The notes under the pieces are model-generated. The model did not search any database and had not been told where the DNA came from. It was given only the letters and a program-made list of their open reading frames with translations. A stretch of 55,369 nucleotides of DNA from Verrucomicrobiota bacterium (GTDB lineage: Bacteria > Verrucomicrobiota > Verrucomicrobiia > Opitutales > Opitutaceae): contig JAEZDN010000133.1 in assembly GCA_023433275.1 (NCBI GenBank), positions 1 to 55,369 on the forward strand, given 5' to 3'. Shown here piece by piece: positions 26,449-35,533 of this stretch. Numbering within the stretch: position 1 is the first letter of the stretch; every line of letters begins with the position of its first letter. The translations under genes were made by a program, and so were the position numbers.

Positions 26449-28708
26449 ATTTCAGCGGCAGGCGTGCGGAAGAGGCGTTGCCCACCTGGTCGTAGAGAAC
26501 CACCTCGACGGACGTGGCCCCGGCGGCGCGGGCCTCGGGGAACTCGGCGCGGAAGGTTTCCTCGCGACTGTCCAGCAGGCCGTCGGCCGGGTGGAGCACG
26601 ATCGTGCGCACGCCGTTGTTGAGTACGAACTCGGCGCCGTCGAGGAGGGCGGTGGCGTCGCGCCCCGAAACCGTGACATGCAGCACGCCGTCGGCGCGCT
26701 CCACTTTCGTTGACGACAGCACCGGCGGGGTGCGGTCGATGAGCAAATTGTCGGTCTCGAACGCGTAGGTCAGTCGCTGACCGGCGGGCCGGGGGGCTTG
26801 TTCGGCCACGGTGAGCCGCGTGAGGTACAGGCCCTCGGGCAAGCCGCCGGTCTCGAATTGCACATAGGGGTCGGTGGTTTGCACCGCGAGGTCGATCCAG
26901 TCGCCGGGACCGTCGGGGCGCACGGAAAACGTGTAGGCCAGCGTGTCGCCGTCGGGATCGGTCACGTTCCAATAAATGATCTGCACGCCGGTTTGGGGAA
27001 TGACCTGGCTGTTGAGGAGAGCGCGGCGCGGGCCGGGGGAATCATCCTTGTTGTCGCGCTGGCTCGGGAACAGCAACTGACCAAGGGTGTTCACGCTGTT
27101 GGCGGGCTGCTCGGCGGCGGGGACGAGTCCCTGGTTGGGTGGGAAAACGCGAAAGTCGCTGAGGGAAGGACGGCGGTTTTGGGGACGGTGGTATTGTACG
27201 GCCTTGTCGATGAGGAAATCGGGCTCGGCCTTGGCGGGCAACGTGAGGCGATAGCGCACATAGCGTCCGCGCAGTCCCGGCGCGGCAAAACCCTCGTCCT
27301 GCGGCGTGAGCGTGGTCCAGGGCGACCAGCCCTCGAGTTCGTCGTTGCCGTGATTGGTGCTGGCCTCGAGGCGGAGGTCGGCGGCGGCCATGCCGCGCAC
27401 GCGCGGAAAACGAATCGCACCGAGGTCGGCGGGCTGGCCGAGGTCGAGGCGCTTCGTCTCGAGACTGCGCTCCGTGGCGTTGCTGAAGGTCATGAGCGCG
27501 AGACCGGGGGCGTTGTTGCGCAGAAGGAGAAAGCGACCGTCCCCAAGCGAGGCCAGGTCGTTCAAGTGGGCGGAGGCGCTCCCGGCGAAGGTGAGGGAGC
27601 GGCGCGCGACGGGGTCGTAACCAAACGTGTCGCCCTGCTCGCCCGCGGTGAGAACCAGCCAGTCGGCATGACGGGCGATGCGATAAAACGAGACGGCGGC
27701 CTTGCCCATGATGGTTTCAGGAAAACCGTCGGCTGGAAATCGCACCACGGTGCTGCGGCCGCTGAAATTCGATTTCTGGTCACGGTCGGATCGGGGTTCA
27801 TCCTTGGAGTCGGTAGTGGAAGTGGAGGAGGACGAGCGGCTCGCGAGACGGAGGGCGTCGCCCGGGGTGAACACGAGCGCGGCATAAAAACCGCCATCCT
27901 CGCCGGGCAGGAGGTCGACGACCTCGGCGTCACGATTTTCCTGGAGGAAGAGCGGCGCGCCGCCCTTGGCGGGGAAACGGTAGACATTTCCCTTCGGCGA
28001 GGAGCCAGCGACAATGGCCCCATCGGTGAGGCGGGCGAGACGACGAACGTTCCGGTCACGAATCTCGCCGAAAACGGTGACACCGCGGTCCTCGAGCAGG
28101 GCATCGCTTTCGATTTTCCCCTGGATGACGCCGGCGGTGGCGAGTTTTTGTAGGTCGACCTGATAGATCTTTCCGGGATTGCCCGTGGCGGCGAGGACGC
28201 TGCCGTCGGGCAGCGCGAGCAGGTCGAAAACGGAATCAGCCGGCAAGGGGACGCGGGTCAGGATCTTGTCGTCCTTGACCAAGTAGAGCACTGCCGTGGG
28301 CGAGGTGCCGACCAGCACGGAGCCATCGGGCAGGGGGAGCACCGAGATGGCGTGGGTCTCATCGAGGTCGGCGATTTCGTCGAGGGCGTAGGTGTTGTCC
28401 TTCGGGTTGAAAGTGACCGACTGGACCTTGCCCTCGCCACCGGTGCCGATGATGAAGCGGTTTTCCCCGGCCGGTTTGAGACTCCACAGGATGTCGCCGA
28501 TCTTGGGGCCGGAAAGATCGGTGAAAACCGGCCCGGGCAGGAGGCGCCCGTCGGATCGCGCGGCCAGGCCCCGCAGATTCCGGCTCGCCACGTCGCGGCC
28601 GAAGTCGATTTCGAGCTCCTTGGTCAGCGGGTCGGCGCCGGCAGGGGAAGAGAACACAGCGAGGGCCAGCGGAAGGGCGAGGACGGAAGAGAAGGAGGAA
28701 AGGCGCAT
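26447..28708 (-). CDS. Large secreted protein with propeller-like repeats
   Basis: This gene encodes 753 residues with a signal peptide (SSFSSVLALPLALAVFSSPAGA). Residues about 45-410 contain repeated strands with the pattern of a beta-propeller, such as AISVLPLPDGSVLVGTSPTA, VFDLLALPDGSVLAATGNPG and RRLARLTDGAIVAGSSPKG. The C-terminal third looks like fibronectin-type beta-sandwich domains (NVTDPDGDTLAYTFSVRPDG, GLPEGLYLTRLTVAEQAP). A low-complexity serine-rich patch (SRSSSSTSTTDSKDE) lies near residue 290. It is probably an envelope-associated or exported protein. The function is unknown. It follows the S55-like gene by 104 bases, also exported, and may work with it. Confidence 0.8.
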   Translation of the reverse strand: MRLSSFSSVLALPLALAVFSSPAGADPLTKELEIDFGRDVASRNLRGLAARSDGRLLPGPVFTDLSGPKIGDILWSLKPAGENRFIIGTGGEGKVQSVTFNPKDNTYALDEIADLDETHAISVLPLPDGSVLVGTSPTAVLYLVKDDKILTRVPLPADSVFDLLALPDGSVLAATGNPGKIYQVDLQKLATAGVIQGKIESDALLEDRGVTVFGEIRDRNVRRLARLTDGAIVAGSSPKGNVYRFPAKGGAPLFLQENRDAEVVDLLPGEDGGFYAALVFTPGDALRLASRSSSSTSTTDSKDEPRSDRDQKSNFSGRSTVVRFPADGFPETIMGKAAVSFYRIARHADWLVLTAGEQGDTFGYDPVARRSLTFAGSASAHLNDLASLGDGRFLLLRNNAPGLALMTFSNATERSLETKRLDLGQPADLGAIRFPRVRGMAAADLRLEASTNHGNDELEGWSPWTTLTPQDEGFAAPGLRGRYVRYRLTLPAKAEPDFLIDKAVQYHRPQNRRPSLSDFRVFPPNQGLVPAAEQPANSVNTLGQLLFPSQRDNKDDSPGPRRALLNSQVIPQTGVQIIYWNVTDPDGDTLAYTFSVRPDGPGDWIDLAVQTTDPYVQFETGGLPEGLYLTRLTVAEQAPRPAGQRLTYAFETDNLLIDRTPPVLSSTKVERADGVLHVTVSGRDATALLDGAEFVLNNGVRTIVLHPADGLLDSREETFRAEFPEARAAGATSVEVVLYDQVGNASSARLPLK

Positions 28709-28812
28709 GCGAAAATAGTTTTAGGAATTGGGAGGAGCCTGTCGCCCGGCCCGGGAAGCGGGCTGGCTGTCGCGGGGCACTGGGCCCCGTCCGCCGACAC
28801 CGGAGATTGGAA

Positions 28813-30567
28813 TCACTCGGTGATCTCGAGCGGCTTGCGGAGGAGGATATTGAAAAGAGTGCCGGCGAGGAGGTGTTGTTCCCAGAGGGGAGCGACAACA
28901 TCCCGCCGCTGGAAACGCGCCTCGTCGGCGGAGCGGGCGATGCGTTCGAGGGAGCCGGGCATGTCCGCCGTAGAGCCGCGCTGGTCGGTGAGCAGGCGGG
29001 TCTTTTCCACCACGGCCACGTAAAGGCCATCGGAGCGGCGGAACTCGCGGAGGGCGGAGATATATTCCGAGAAGCCGCGCACCTGGGCCACCGAGACGGT
29101 ACGGGAACGCCCGGTGAGTTCGTCGAGGGTGGGGCCCGTGGTCACGATCACCTCGAGATTCTTGCCGGCCCAATCGCGCGGGATGTCGAGGCCGAGGTAC
29201 TCGGTCGTGGCGGGGCGCTGGTAGCCGCGCCAGCCGAGCCCGAGGTCGATGTGCTCGCCGGGGGCGGCGCTGGTGCGCGAGACCTGGAATTGCTGCACGA
29301 CCCCCTGCGGTGTTTCGGGGGTGTCCTCGACCGCGAACTCGATGCGCTCGGGAAAAACGCGTTCATAGGGGTTGAAGAGCCACAGCGAGAGATTGCCGAC
29401 CAAGTCCGCGAGGCCTTGGTTGAAGCCCTGGGGGCCCGGGTAAATCTGGCTGAGTTCGATCGGATCGGAGCCCGGGAAGGCGACCCGCGTGGTGACGCGG
29501 AAGCCGCGGGTGAAGCCGGATTCGTTGGAGCCGTTGACGGCCTGGGCCAGGCCCGTGGCCGCGATGAGGGGCAACACCTGCTCGTGGCGGACCACGCGAA
29601 AATTCAGCGCCTTGCGATTTTGGCGCGTGGGAAAACTGATCTCGATCGGGACCATGGACGGGATCCGACCGATTTCACCGTAGATGCCCGACAGGCGATC
29701 CTGGCTGAACGCGCCGATGATCTGGCCCGTGTTGGACACCTTGATGGAATTGAGCTGGCTGGGCAGGATGGTGACGACCTCGGCGGAGGCCATGGGGAGC
29801 TCCGTCGCGCCGAGGGACATCATGGGATGGCCGAAAGCGAGGACGTGATTGCCATCGACGTGCGAGACCGTCCCCGTGCCCGCGATCGTGATGTCGCCCA
29901 CCGCGAGGGCGACCGCGACGACGCCGCCCGGCTGGAGCGAGACGGGCGGGGCGGCTTGGTGGCCGGAGGCGGAGGCGTCGAGGCTACCGCCGAGGGCGTT
30001 GAGGGAGAGGCCGAATTCGTCGAATTGCGGCGAGAGCAGGCCGGCGACCAGCGGCGAAAGCCCGCCCACGCTGAATGACGGCGCGAGGGGCGCGATCTCG
30101 CCCACTGCCGTGGAACGCGACTGGTTGCCCTTCACGGGCAGCGGGGTTGGGGTCAGGAAATCGCGGCCCGCGGGCAGGGCGGTGACCTCAAGCATGTCGT
30201 TGATCGGCGTGAAACCGGCGTGACGCACGGTTTCAAAGCGCTGGATCTGGTAGGCCAGCACGCCGGCGAGCTTGCCATTGATGTAGAGAGGACTGCCGCT
30301 CATGCCGGCCACGGCGCCCATGGATTGGACGCGCGGGTCGGTGAGCTCGCAGAGGATCATGCTTTTGCCGGGGCCGAGGGCGTTGCGCAGGATGCCGATT
30401 ACCTGCACGCCGAACGGCTCGGGGTTCTGGCCCTTGAACACGGTCCAGACTTCGCCCGTCATGCCCGGCTGCAGTTCGTCCAAGGCGATCAACGGAGCGT
30501 CCTTCGGCTGGGCCCGGAGGCCGCCGGCGAGCAGCACGAGAATGATGAGCAGACGGAAAAGTTTCAT
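28813..30567 (-). CDS. Secreted SpoIVB peptidase S55-like protein
   Basis: The product has 584 residues with a signal peptide (MKLFRLLIILVLLAGGLRA). The N-terminal part has ELQPGMTGEVWTVFKG and the serine-protease-like motif MGAVAGMSGSPLYINGKLAG (Ser in GMSGSP, about residue 90). A conserved FGHPMMSLG near residue 245 supplies a histidine. Both features fit the S55 SpoIVB family, in Bacillus a sporulation signalling protease. There is no PDZ-only layout as in SpoIVB, and the C-terminal 250 residues are distinct, so its role here is unknown. It lies between hemL and the propeller-like gene. Confidence 0.82.
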   Translation of the reverse strand: MKLFRLLIILVLLAGGLRAQPKDAPLIALDELQPGMTGEVWTVFKGQNPEPFGVQVIGILRNALGPGKSMILCELTDPRVQSMGAVAGMSGSPLYINGKLAGVLAYQIQRFETVRHAGFTPINDMLEVTALPAGRDFLTPTPLPVKGNQSRSTAVGEIAPLAPSFSVGGLSPLVAGLLSPQFDEFGLSLNALGGSLDASASGHQAAPPVSLQPGGVVAVALAVGDITIAGTGTVSHVDGNHVLAFGHPMMSLGATELPMASAEVVTILPSQLNSIKVSNTGQIIGAFSQDRLSGIYGEIGRIPSMVPIEISFPTRQNRKALNFRVVRHEQVLPLIAATGLAQAVNGSNESGFTRGFRVTTRVAFPGSDPIELSQIYPGPQGFNQGLADLVGNLSLWLFNPYERVFPERIEFAVEDTPETPQGVVQQFQVSRTSAAPGEHIDLGLGWRGYQRPATTEYLGLDIPRDWAGKNLEVIVTTGPTLDELTGRSRTVSVAQVRGFSEYISALREFRRSDGLYVAVVEKTRLLTDQRGSTADMPGSLERIARSADEARFQRRDVVAPLWEQHLLAGTLFNILLRKPLEITE

Positions 30568-30601
30568 CCCTATGGAGATAACGGACGTGGAGAGGTGTTC
30601 C

Positions 30602-31879
30602 TTAGAGGGACTTAATGGCCGAACTGATTACTTCGCAAGCGCGGTCAATGGCGGGGCCTTCGTGGGCCGTGCTCAGGAACCAAGCCTCGTAGGCGCTCGG
30701 CGGCAAATAGATGCCTCCTTCGAGGCAGGCGTGGAAGAAGCGGCCGAAAAGTTTGGCATCGGACGACAGCGCGCTGTCCATGTCGCGGACGGGATTCGGC
30801 GTGAAAAACAGGCTGAACATCGCACCGGTTTGGGGCGCTTGGAGCGGGATACCCTTGGCTTGCGCGGCGGAGACCGCGGCGGCGCAAACCTGGCGACCGA
30901 GGGCATCGAGGCGGGGGTAGGGTTTCAACTCATCGAGCAGGCGGAGCTGGGCGATGCCCGCGGCCATGGCGAGGGGATTGCCGCTGAGCGTGCCCGCCTG
31001 GTAAACCGGACCCAGCGGGGCCAGGTAATCCATGATCTCGGCGCGCCCACCGAAGGCTCCGACCGGGAGGCCGCCGCCGATGATTTTCCCGAGGCAGGTC
31101 AGGTCGGGCGTGATGTTCTCCAATTCCTGCACGCCACCGCGGGCGAGGCGGAAACCGGTCATGACCTCATCGAAAATCAGCACGCTCGCATGGGCGGCGG
31201 TGAGGTTGCGCACATGCCGCAGGAAACCGGGCTCGGCGCGGATGAAGCCGGTGTTGCCGATGTAGGGCTCGAGGATGACGGCGGCGATTTGTCCGGGATT
31301 GGCGGCGAAGGAGGCGTCAAGCGCGGCCGGGTCATTGAACGGGAGCACAATCGTTTCGCGCGCAAACGCGGCAGGCACGCCGGCGCTGTCGGGATGGCCG
31401 TGCGTGAGGGCGCCGGAGCCGGCCTTGATGAGCAGCGAGTCGCTGTGGCCGTGGTAGCAGCCGGCGAACTTCACGATCTTGTCGCGGCGGGTGAAACCGC
31501 GCGCGAGCCGGATGGCGGACATGGTGGCCTCGGTGCCGCTGCTGCAGAGGCGGACCTTCTGGATCGAGGGAAAGAACGAGACGATCAGTTCGGCCAGCTC
31601 CACCTCGAGGGGGTTCGGCGTGCCGAATGACGTGCCCTTCTCCAGGGCGGCCGCGATCGCGGTCCTGATGGTCGGGTGATTGTGCCCGTGGATGGCGGGG
31701 CCCCACGTGCAGACGAAGTCGATGAGTTCGCGGCCGTCGGCGGTGGTGATCGTGGCGCCTTGGGCGGACTTGGTGAAGAAAGGCGCGCCGCCCACGGAGC
31801 GGAAGGCCCGGACGGGCGAGTTCACGCCACCGGGAATCAGTTGGAGGGCGCGGGTGAAGAGTTGTTCGGAGGGGGACAT
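30602..31879 (-). CDS. hemL: Glutamate-1-semialdehyde 2,1-aminomutase
   Basis: This is a 425-residue PLP-dependent enzyme that converts glutamate-1-semialdehyde to 5-aminolevulinate in the C5 pathway of heme and cobalamin synthesis. Evidence is LIPGGVNSPVRAFRSVGG at the start, CSSGTEATMSAIRLARGFT, the PLP-aspartate motif LIFDEVMTGFR and CLGKIIGGGLPVGAFGG with the Schiff-base lysine. I chose the ATG giving MSPSEQLFTRALQLIPGG; the frame is open 22 codons further upstream. It lies between nadE and the S55-like gene. Other heme genes are not in the window. Confidence 0.96.
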   Translation of the reverse strand: MSPSEQLFTRALQLIPGGVNSPVRAFRSVGGAPFFTKSAQGATITTADGRELIDFVCTWGPAIHGHNHPTIRTAIAAALEKGTSFGTPNPLEVELAELIVSFFPSIQKVRLCSSGTEATMSAIRLARGFTRRDKIVKFAGCYHGHSDSLLIKAGSGALTHGHPDSAGVPAAFARETIVLPFNDPAALDASFAANPGQIAAVILEPYIGNTGFIRAEPGFLRHVRNLTAAHASVLIFDEVMTGFRLARGGVQELENITPDLTCLGKIIGGGLPVGAFGGRAEIMDYLAPLGPVYQAGTLSGNPLAMAAGIAQLRLLDELKPYPRLDALGRQVCAAAVSAAQAKGIPLQAPQTGAMFSLFFTPNPVRDMDSALSSDAKLFGRFFHACLEGGIYLPPSAYEAWFLSTAHEGPAIDRACEVISSAIKSL

Positions 31880-31981
31880 TTTTAACCGCTGATGTTCGCT
31901 AATTGACGCTAAACTTTCGGGTGCGGGCAAAACGTTTCCACTCAAGCTTCTCGCCCCGTTTGAAAAGAATGAAGCACGCGC

Positions 31982-33667
31982 TCAGCTCACGTATTTCTGG
32001 ACGATGGGGAGGCGGCGCCCGACGCCGAAGGCCAATTGGGTGATCTTCAGGCCGGGAGCGGCTTGCTTTCGCTTGTACTCGTTGAGGTCCACCTTGCGCA
32101 CGACGTCATTGACCACGGCGGGATCGAATCCCTGAGCGACAAGATCGGCGCGGGAGAGGCCCTGTTCGACGTAGCCCTTGAGGATCGCGTCCAGGACGTC
32201 GTAGGGCGGAAGGCTGTCCTGGTCCGTCTGGTCTGGCCGCAATTCCGCACTCGGGGGCTTTTCGATGGAATTGAGCGGGATGATCTCCTTGTGCCGGTTG
32301 ATCCAGCGCGACAGGGCATAGACCTGCGTCTTGAAGACATCGCTGAGGACGGCCAGCCCGCCGCACATGTCGCCGTAGAGCGTGCAGTAACCCACCGCGA
32401 GTTCGCTCTTGTTGCCGGTGGTGAGCAGGAGTGCGCCGAACTTGTTGGAGATCGCCATGAGCAGGAGCCCGCGCGCGCGGGCCTGGATGTTTTCCTCGGC
32501 GATGTCGCGGGGACGCCCGACAAAGAGCGGGCCGAGGGTTTGCTCGGCGGCGGCGACCACATCGGCGATGGCGAGCGTGTGATACTGGATGCCCAGGTTT
32601 TTCGCCATGAGGGCGGCATCGTCGCGCGAATGCTGGCTGGAGATCGCGGATGGCAGGCTCACCCCGATGACATTCTGCGGCCCCAGCGCCTGCGCGGCGA
32701 TGACGGCCGTCAGGGCCGAGTCGATCCCGCCGGAAAGGCCGAGCAATGCTTTCCTGAAACCGGTCTTGTGGGCGTAGTCGCGCAGGCCCAGCACCAGGGC
32801 GTCATGGATGTCGGCGAGATCCTCCTGCTCGAAAGTGGAATGCTGGTAGGCGGGCGCGGTGGGCCGCGCATCGGTTGAGGCGGAGGGTTCGGCTCGCGGG
32901 GCGAGATCGACGTCGACGACCTGCAGGTCGTCACGAAACGCGGCCAGGCCGGCGACGACATTCCCCGCGGCATCGGCCACCAGGCTGCGGCCGTCAAAGA
33001 GAAGTTCGTCGTTGCCGCCGATGGCGTTCACGTAGGCGACGGGGCAATTGAGCCGGCGGGCCGTATCGGACACGAGCGCGTGGCGCACGCCGCCTTTTCC
33101 GTGGTTCCAGGGACTGGCCGAGAGGTTGACCATGACGTCGCATTGCCCGGCGAGCTGGGCCACGGGCGTGCTACCCTCATACAGCCGGCGCGTGGAGATC
33201 ATCTCGTGGGTCCAGATGTCCTCGCAGATCGTGATGCCAATGCGCCGGCCGTTGAACTCCACGACAGTGGGGGAGGACGCCGGCTCGAAGTAGCGGTCCT
33301 CGTCGAACACGTCGTAGGTCGGGAGCAGGCATTTGCGGGCCGAGGCCAGGATTTTCCCATCGTGACAGAAAGCGGCCGCGTTGAACGAGGGGCGGCCGCG
33401 TCCGGTGGTGTTGGCCTCCGTGTAGCCGATGATGGCGGGCACGGCGCCGATGGAAGCCGCAAGATCGCGGGTGGTGCGCTCGACGTCGGCCACGAATCGT
33501 TTCTTGAATAGCAGATCCCGCGGGGGATAGCCGCAGACCACCAGTTCCGGGAAAACCACGAGCTCGGCGCCCTGGGCAACCAGCGACTTGTAGGCGGCGA
33601 TGATGAGTTGGGGATTGCCGGCGAGATCGCCGACGATGGTGTTGAGTTGGGCGAGGCCGATGCGCAT
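31982..33667 (-). CDS. nadE: Glutamine-dependent NAD+ synthetase
   Basis: This is a 561-residue two-domain enzyme for the last step of NAD synthesis, amidation of deamido-NAD with ATP and glutamine. The nitrilase-type glutaminase comes first (MRIGLAQLNTIVGDLAGN, Glu in VVFPELVVCGYPPRDL, catalytic Cys in GITICEDIWTHE). The synthetase domain starts near residue 285 with the pyrophosphatase loop LGLSGGIDSALTAVIAAQAL and ends with VVRKVDLNEYKRKQAAPG. The start is the ATG at the conserved N-terminus; a longer frame upstream is not supported. It heads the leftward run toward hemL. Confidence 0.96.
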   Translation of the reverse strand: MRIGLAQLNTIVGDLAGNPQLIIAAYKSLVAQGAELVVFPELVVCGYPPRDLLFKKRFVADVERTTRDLAASIGAVPAIIGYTEANTTGRGRPSFNAAAFCHDGKILASARKCLLPTYDVFDEDRYFEPASSPTVVEFNGRRIGITICEDIWTHEMISTRRLYEGSTPVAQLAGQCDVMVNLSASPWNHGKGGVRHALVSDTARRLNCPVAYVNAIGGNDELLFDGRSLVADAAGNVVAGLAAFRDDLQVVDVDLAPRAEPSASTDARPTAPAYQHSTFEQEDLADIHDALVLGLRDYAHKTGFRKALLGLSGGIDSALTAVIAAQALGPQNVIGVSLPSAISSQHSRDDAALMAKNLGIQYHTLAIADVVAAAEQTLGPLFVGRPRDIAEENIQARARGLLLMAISNKFGALLLTTGNKSELAVGYCTLYGDMCGGLAVLSDVFKTQVYALSRWINRHKEIIPLNSIEKPPSAELRPDQTDQDSLPPYDVLDAILKGYVEQGLSRADLVAQGFDPAVVNDVVRKVDLNEYKRKQAAPGLKITQLAFGVGRRLPIVQKYVS

Positions 33668-33825
33668 GAGAAAATTGGTTAGACAACTTGGAGCCCAGAA
33701 GGCGGACTGCAAACTCTTAGACCACGACCGGCCTGACATGGTTTTTGCCACAGGGCATGAGGTCCGCGGGCGGAAACGTCCCGGGCCGCCGTGGTTCGCG
33801 GGCCAGCCGGCGTCGGCAGATCCAC

Positions 33826-34416
33826 ATGAATTCAACGCCTCACACTCCAAGCCTGATCCTCGCCTCCGCCTCGCCGCGGCGGCGGGAGCTGCTGGCCTCC
33901 CTGGGCGTGGCGTTTTCCGTGGTGCCGGCGGAAGTGACGGAGCACGAGGCACCGGATGCGGATCCGAGGGAAATGGTCCGTCACAACGCGGCGCTGAAGG
34001 CGGACTGGGTGGCGGAGCGCCATCCCGAGGCGACGGTCATCGGCGCCGACACCACCGTGTTCGTGGGGCGCACGGTGTTGAACAAGCCGCGGGACGCGGC
34101 CGACGCCCGTGCCATGCTGCGGCGACTCAGCGGGACCACGCATACGGTTTTCACGGGCCTGGCGGTGCGACGGCTTGCCGATGGACTCCGGCTCGACCAG
34201 GGCGTGGCGAGCGAGGTGACGTTCAAGACCCTGGATGAGGCAACGATCGAGCTTTACCTCAGCCGCGTGCACACGCTGGACAAGGCAGGCGGCTATGCGA
34301 TCCAGGAGCACGGCGAGCTGATCGTGGCAGGCTACACCGGGTCGCTGACGAATATTGTCGGGCTGCCCGTGGAAGAAATGAAACAACTTTTGACTCAGGC
34401 GTGTCAGCGGGGATGA
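33826..34416 (+). CDS. maf: Maf-family nucleotide pyrophosphatase
   Basis: This is a 196-residue house-cleaning enzyme that hydrolyses non-canonical or pyrimidine NTPs such as dTTP and UTP. It shows the family start LILASASPRRRELLASLGV, the ATVIGADTTVFVGRTVLNKP motif, and KAGGYAIQEHGELIVAGYTG then SLTNIVGLPVEEM. The ATG is placed just before this conserved part, after the in-frame but unlikely upstream frame. It begins a rightward trio with the TonB-like gene (10 bases later) and the pseudouridine synthase gene. Confidence 0.94.
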   Translation: MNSTPHTPSLILASASPRRRELLASLGVAFSVVPAEVTEHEAPDADPREMVRHNAALKADWVAERHPEATVIGADTTVFVGRTVLNKPRDAADARAMLRRLSGTTHTVFTGLAVRRLADGLRLDQGVASEVTFKTLDEATIELYLSRVHTLDKAGGYAIQEHGELIVAGYTGSLTNIVGLPVEEMKQLLTQACQRG

Positions 34417-34426
34417 TTTCCCGCCC

Positions 34427-35533
34427 GTGACCACCTCCCGTTTTGCCGCCGCCGGCGACCGCCCGCTCGCCCCAGAATCCGAACCCTCGGATCGCTCGAT
34501 CCTGATCGGTATCGTGGGCACACTGCTGGTGCACGTGCTGCTGGTCATCCTTTCCCCGCAGTTCGCGTTGGAGGGTTTTTCCGGCGTGCACAGCGGCATC
34601 CACGTGAACAGCCGGGAGCAGGGAAAAACCTTTGATTTCGACCTGGCGCAGCCCGAGACGGAGGAGGAGCGAAACCCATTTCGCTTCGTGGAGACGAATC
34701 CCGACGCGCCCGCGAACGAGCCGGACCGGACGGAGAACTTCAGCAATCGCAACCAGCAGTCGGCCCAGTTGGAGGCGCCCAAGGAACTCGATCCCGAGCG
34801 GCGGCCGACGATCACGGAAGGGCAGGACAAGATCACCGACAGCCAGTCGATTGTGACCGGTGACATGGCGGAACCGCAGTTGGGCGCCGCCCCATTGCCC
34901 GAAACCACGGCCAACGACGTGCAGGACCAGCGCGAGCAACAACTGCGCATGGAGCAGGTGCCCTTGAGCGGATTCGACCGCACCGAGGGAACGGCGGAGG
35001 ATGGCATCGCCACGAACATTGCGGAACACAGCAAACCCAACACCGGCGCCGAGCAGCGGGTGGATGGCGCCGCGGAGAGCCACGAGCAGGAAGGCGGGCT
35101 CGTGGCCGTGGAAGCCACCAAGCGCCCGCAACCCAAGGCGCGCCCCAAGCTCACCGCGCCCCGCACGACCATCCTGAGCAACCGCGTGGCCGGCGTGGCC
35201 AACCTCGGCGTCATCGGCATGGACGCCCGGTGGAGCGAATACGGCGAATACTTGCAGGAGCTGATCGAGATCGTGCAGCGATCCTGGTATCGCATCCTGG
35301 CCGACAGCCGGGTTTCCCCGCCGCGCGGCTCGCATGTTTCGGTTACCTTCACCATCAACCGCGACGGCGAGACGGACATCGTGAAAGTGGAGGACGAGGG
35401 CGCCGGCCGGCAGGGCGTCTTCTCGTGCCAAGGCGCGATCCAAGCCCGTCAGCCCTATCGCAAGTGGTCCGACCAGATGATCGCGGTGCTGGGTGAGGAG
35501 CAGAGCCTGACGTTCCGGTTCTTCTACCAGTGA
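34427..35533 (+). CDS. TonB-like membrane-anchored protein
   Basis: The product has 368 residues and starts at GTG. One transmembrane helix (ILIGIVGTLLVHVLLVILSP, about 25-44) follows a short cytoplasmic tail, then a long hydrophilic periplasmic part rich in Glu, Gln and Asn (residues 60-260), and a C-terminal TonB/TolA-type domain (WYRILADSRVSPPRGSHVSV, FTINRDGETDIVKVEDEGA). The layout is that of TonB or TolA, though ExbB and ExbD partners lie 10 kb away. It overlaps the next gene by 4 bases (GTGA) and follows maf. Confidence 0.75.
   Translation: MTTSRFAAAGDRPLAPESEPSDRSILIGIVGTLLVHVLLVILSPQFALEGFSGVHSGIHVNSREQGKTFDFDLAQPETEEERNPFRFVETNPDAPANEPDRTENFSNRNQQSAQLEAPKELDPERRPTITEGQDKITDSQSIVTGDMAEPQLGAAPLPETTANDVQDQREQQLRMEQVPLSGFDRTEGTAEDGIATNIAEHSKPNTGAEQRVDGAAESHEQEGGLVAVEATKRPQPKARPKLTAPRTTILSNRVAGVANLGVIGMDARWSEYGEYLQELIEIVQRSWYRILADSRVSPPRGSHVSVTFTINRDGETDIVKVEDEGAGRQGVFSCQGAIQARQPYRKWSDQMIAVLGEEQSLTFRFFYQ

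Noticed and set aside
26798..30078. Two long rightward open frames (26798-28153 and 28807-30078) antisense to the propeller-like and S55-like genes
   Set aside because: The leftward proteins have signal peptides and family motifs; the rightward ones have neither.
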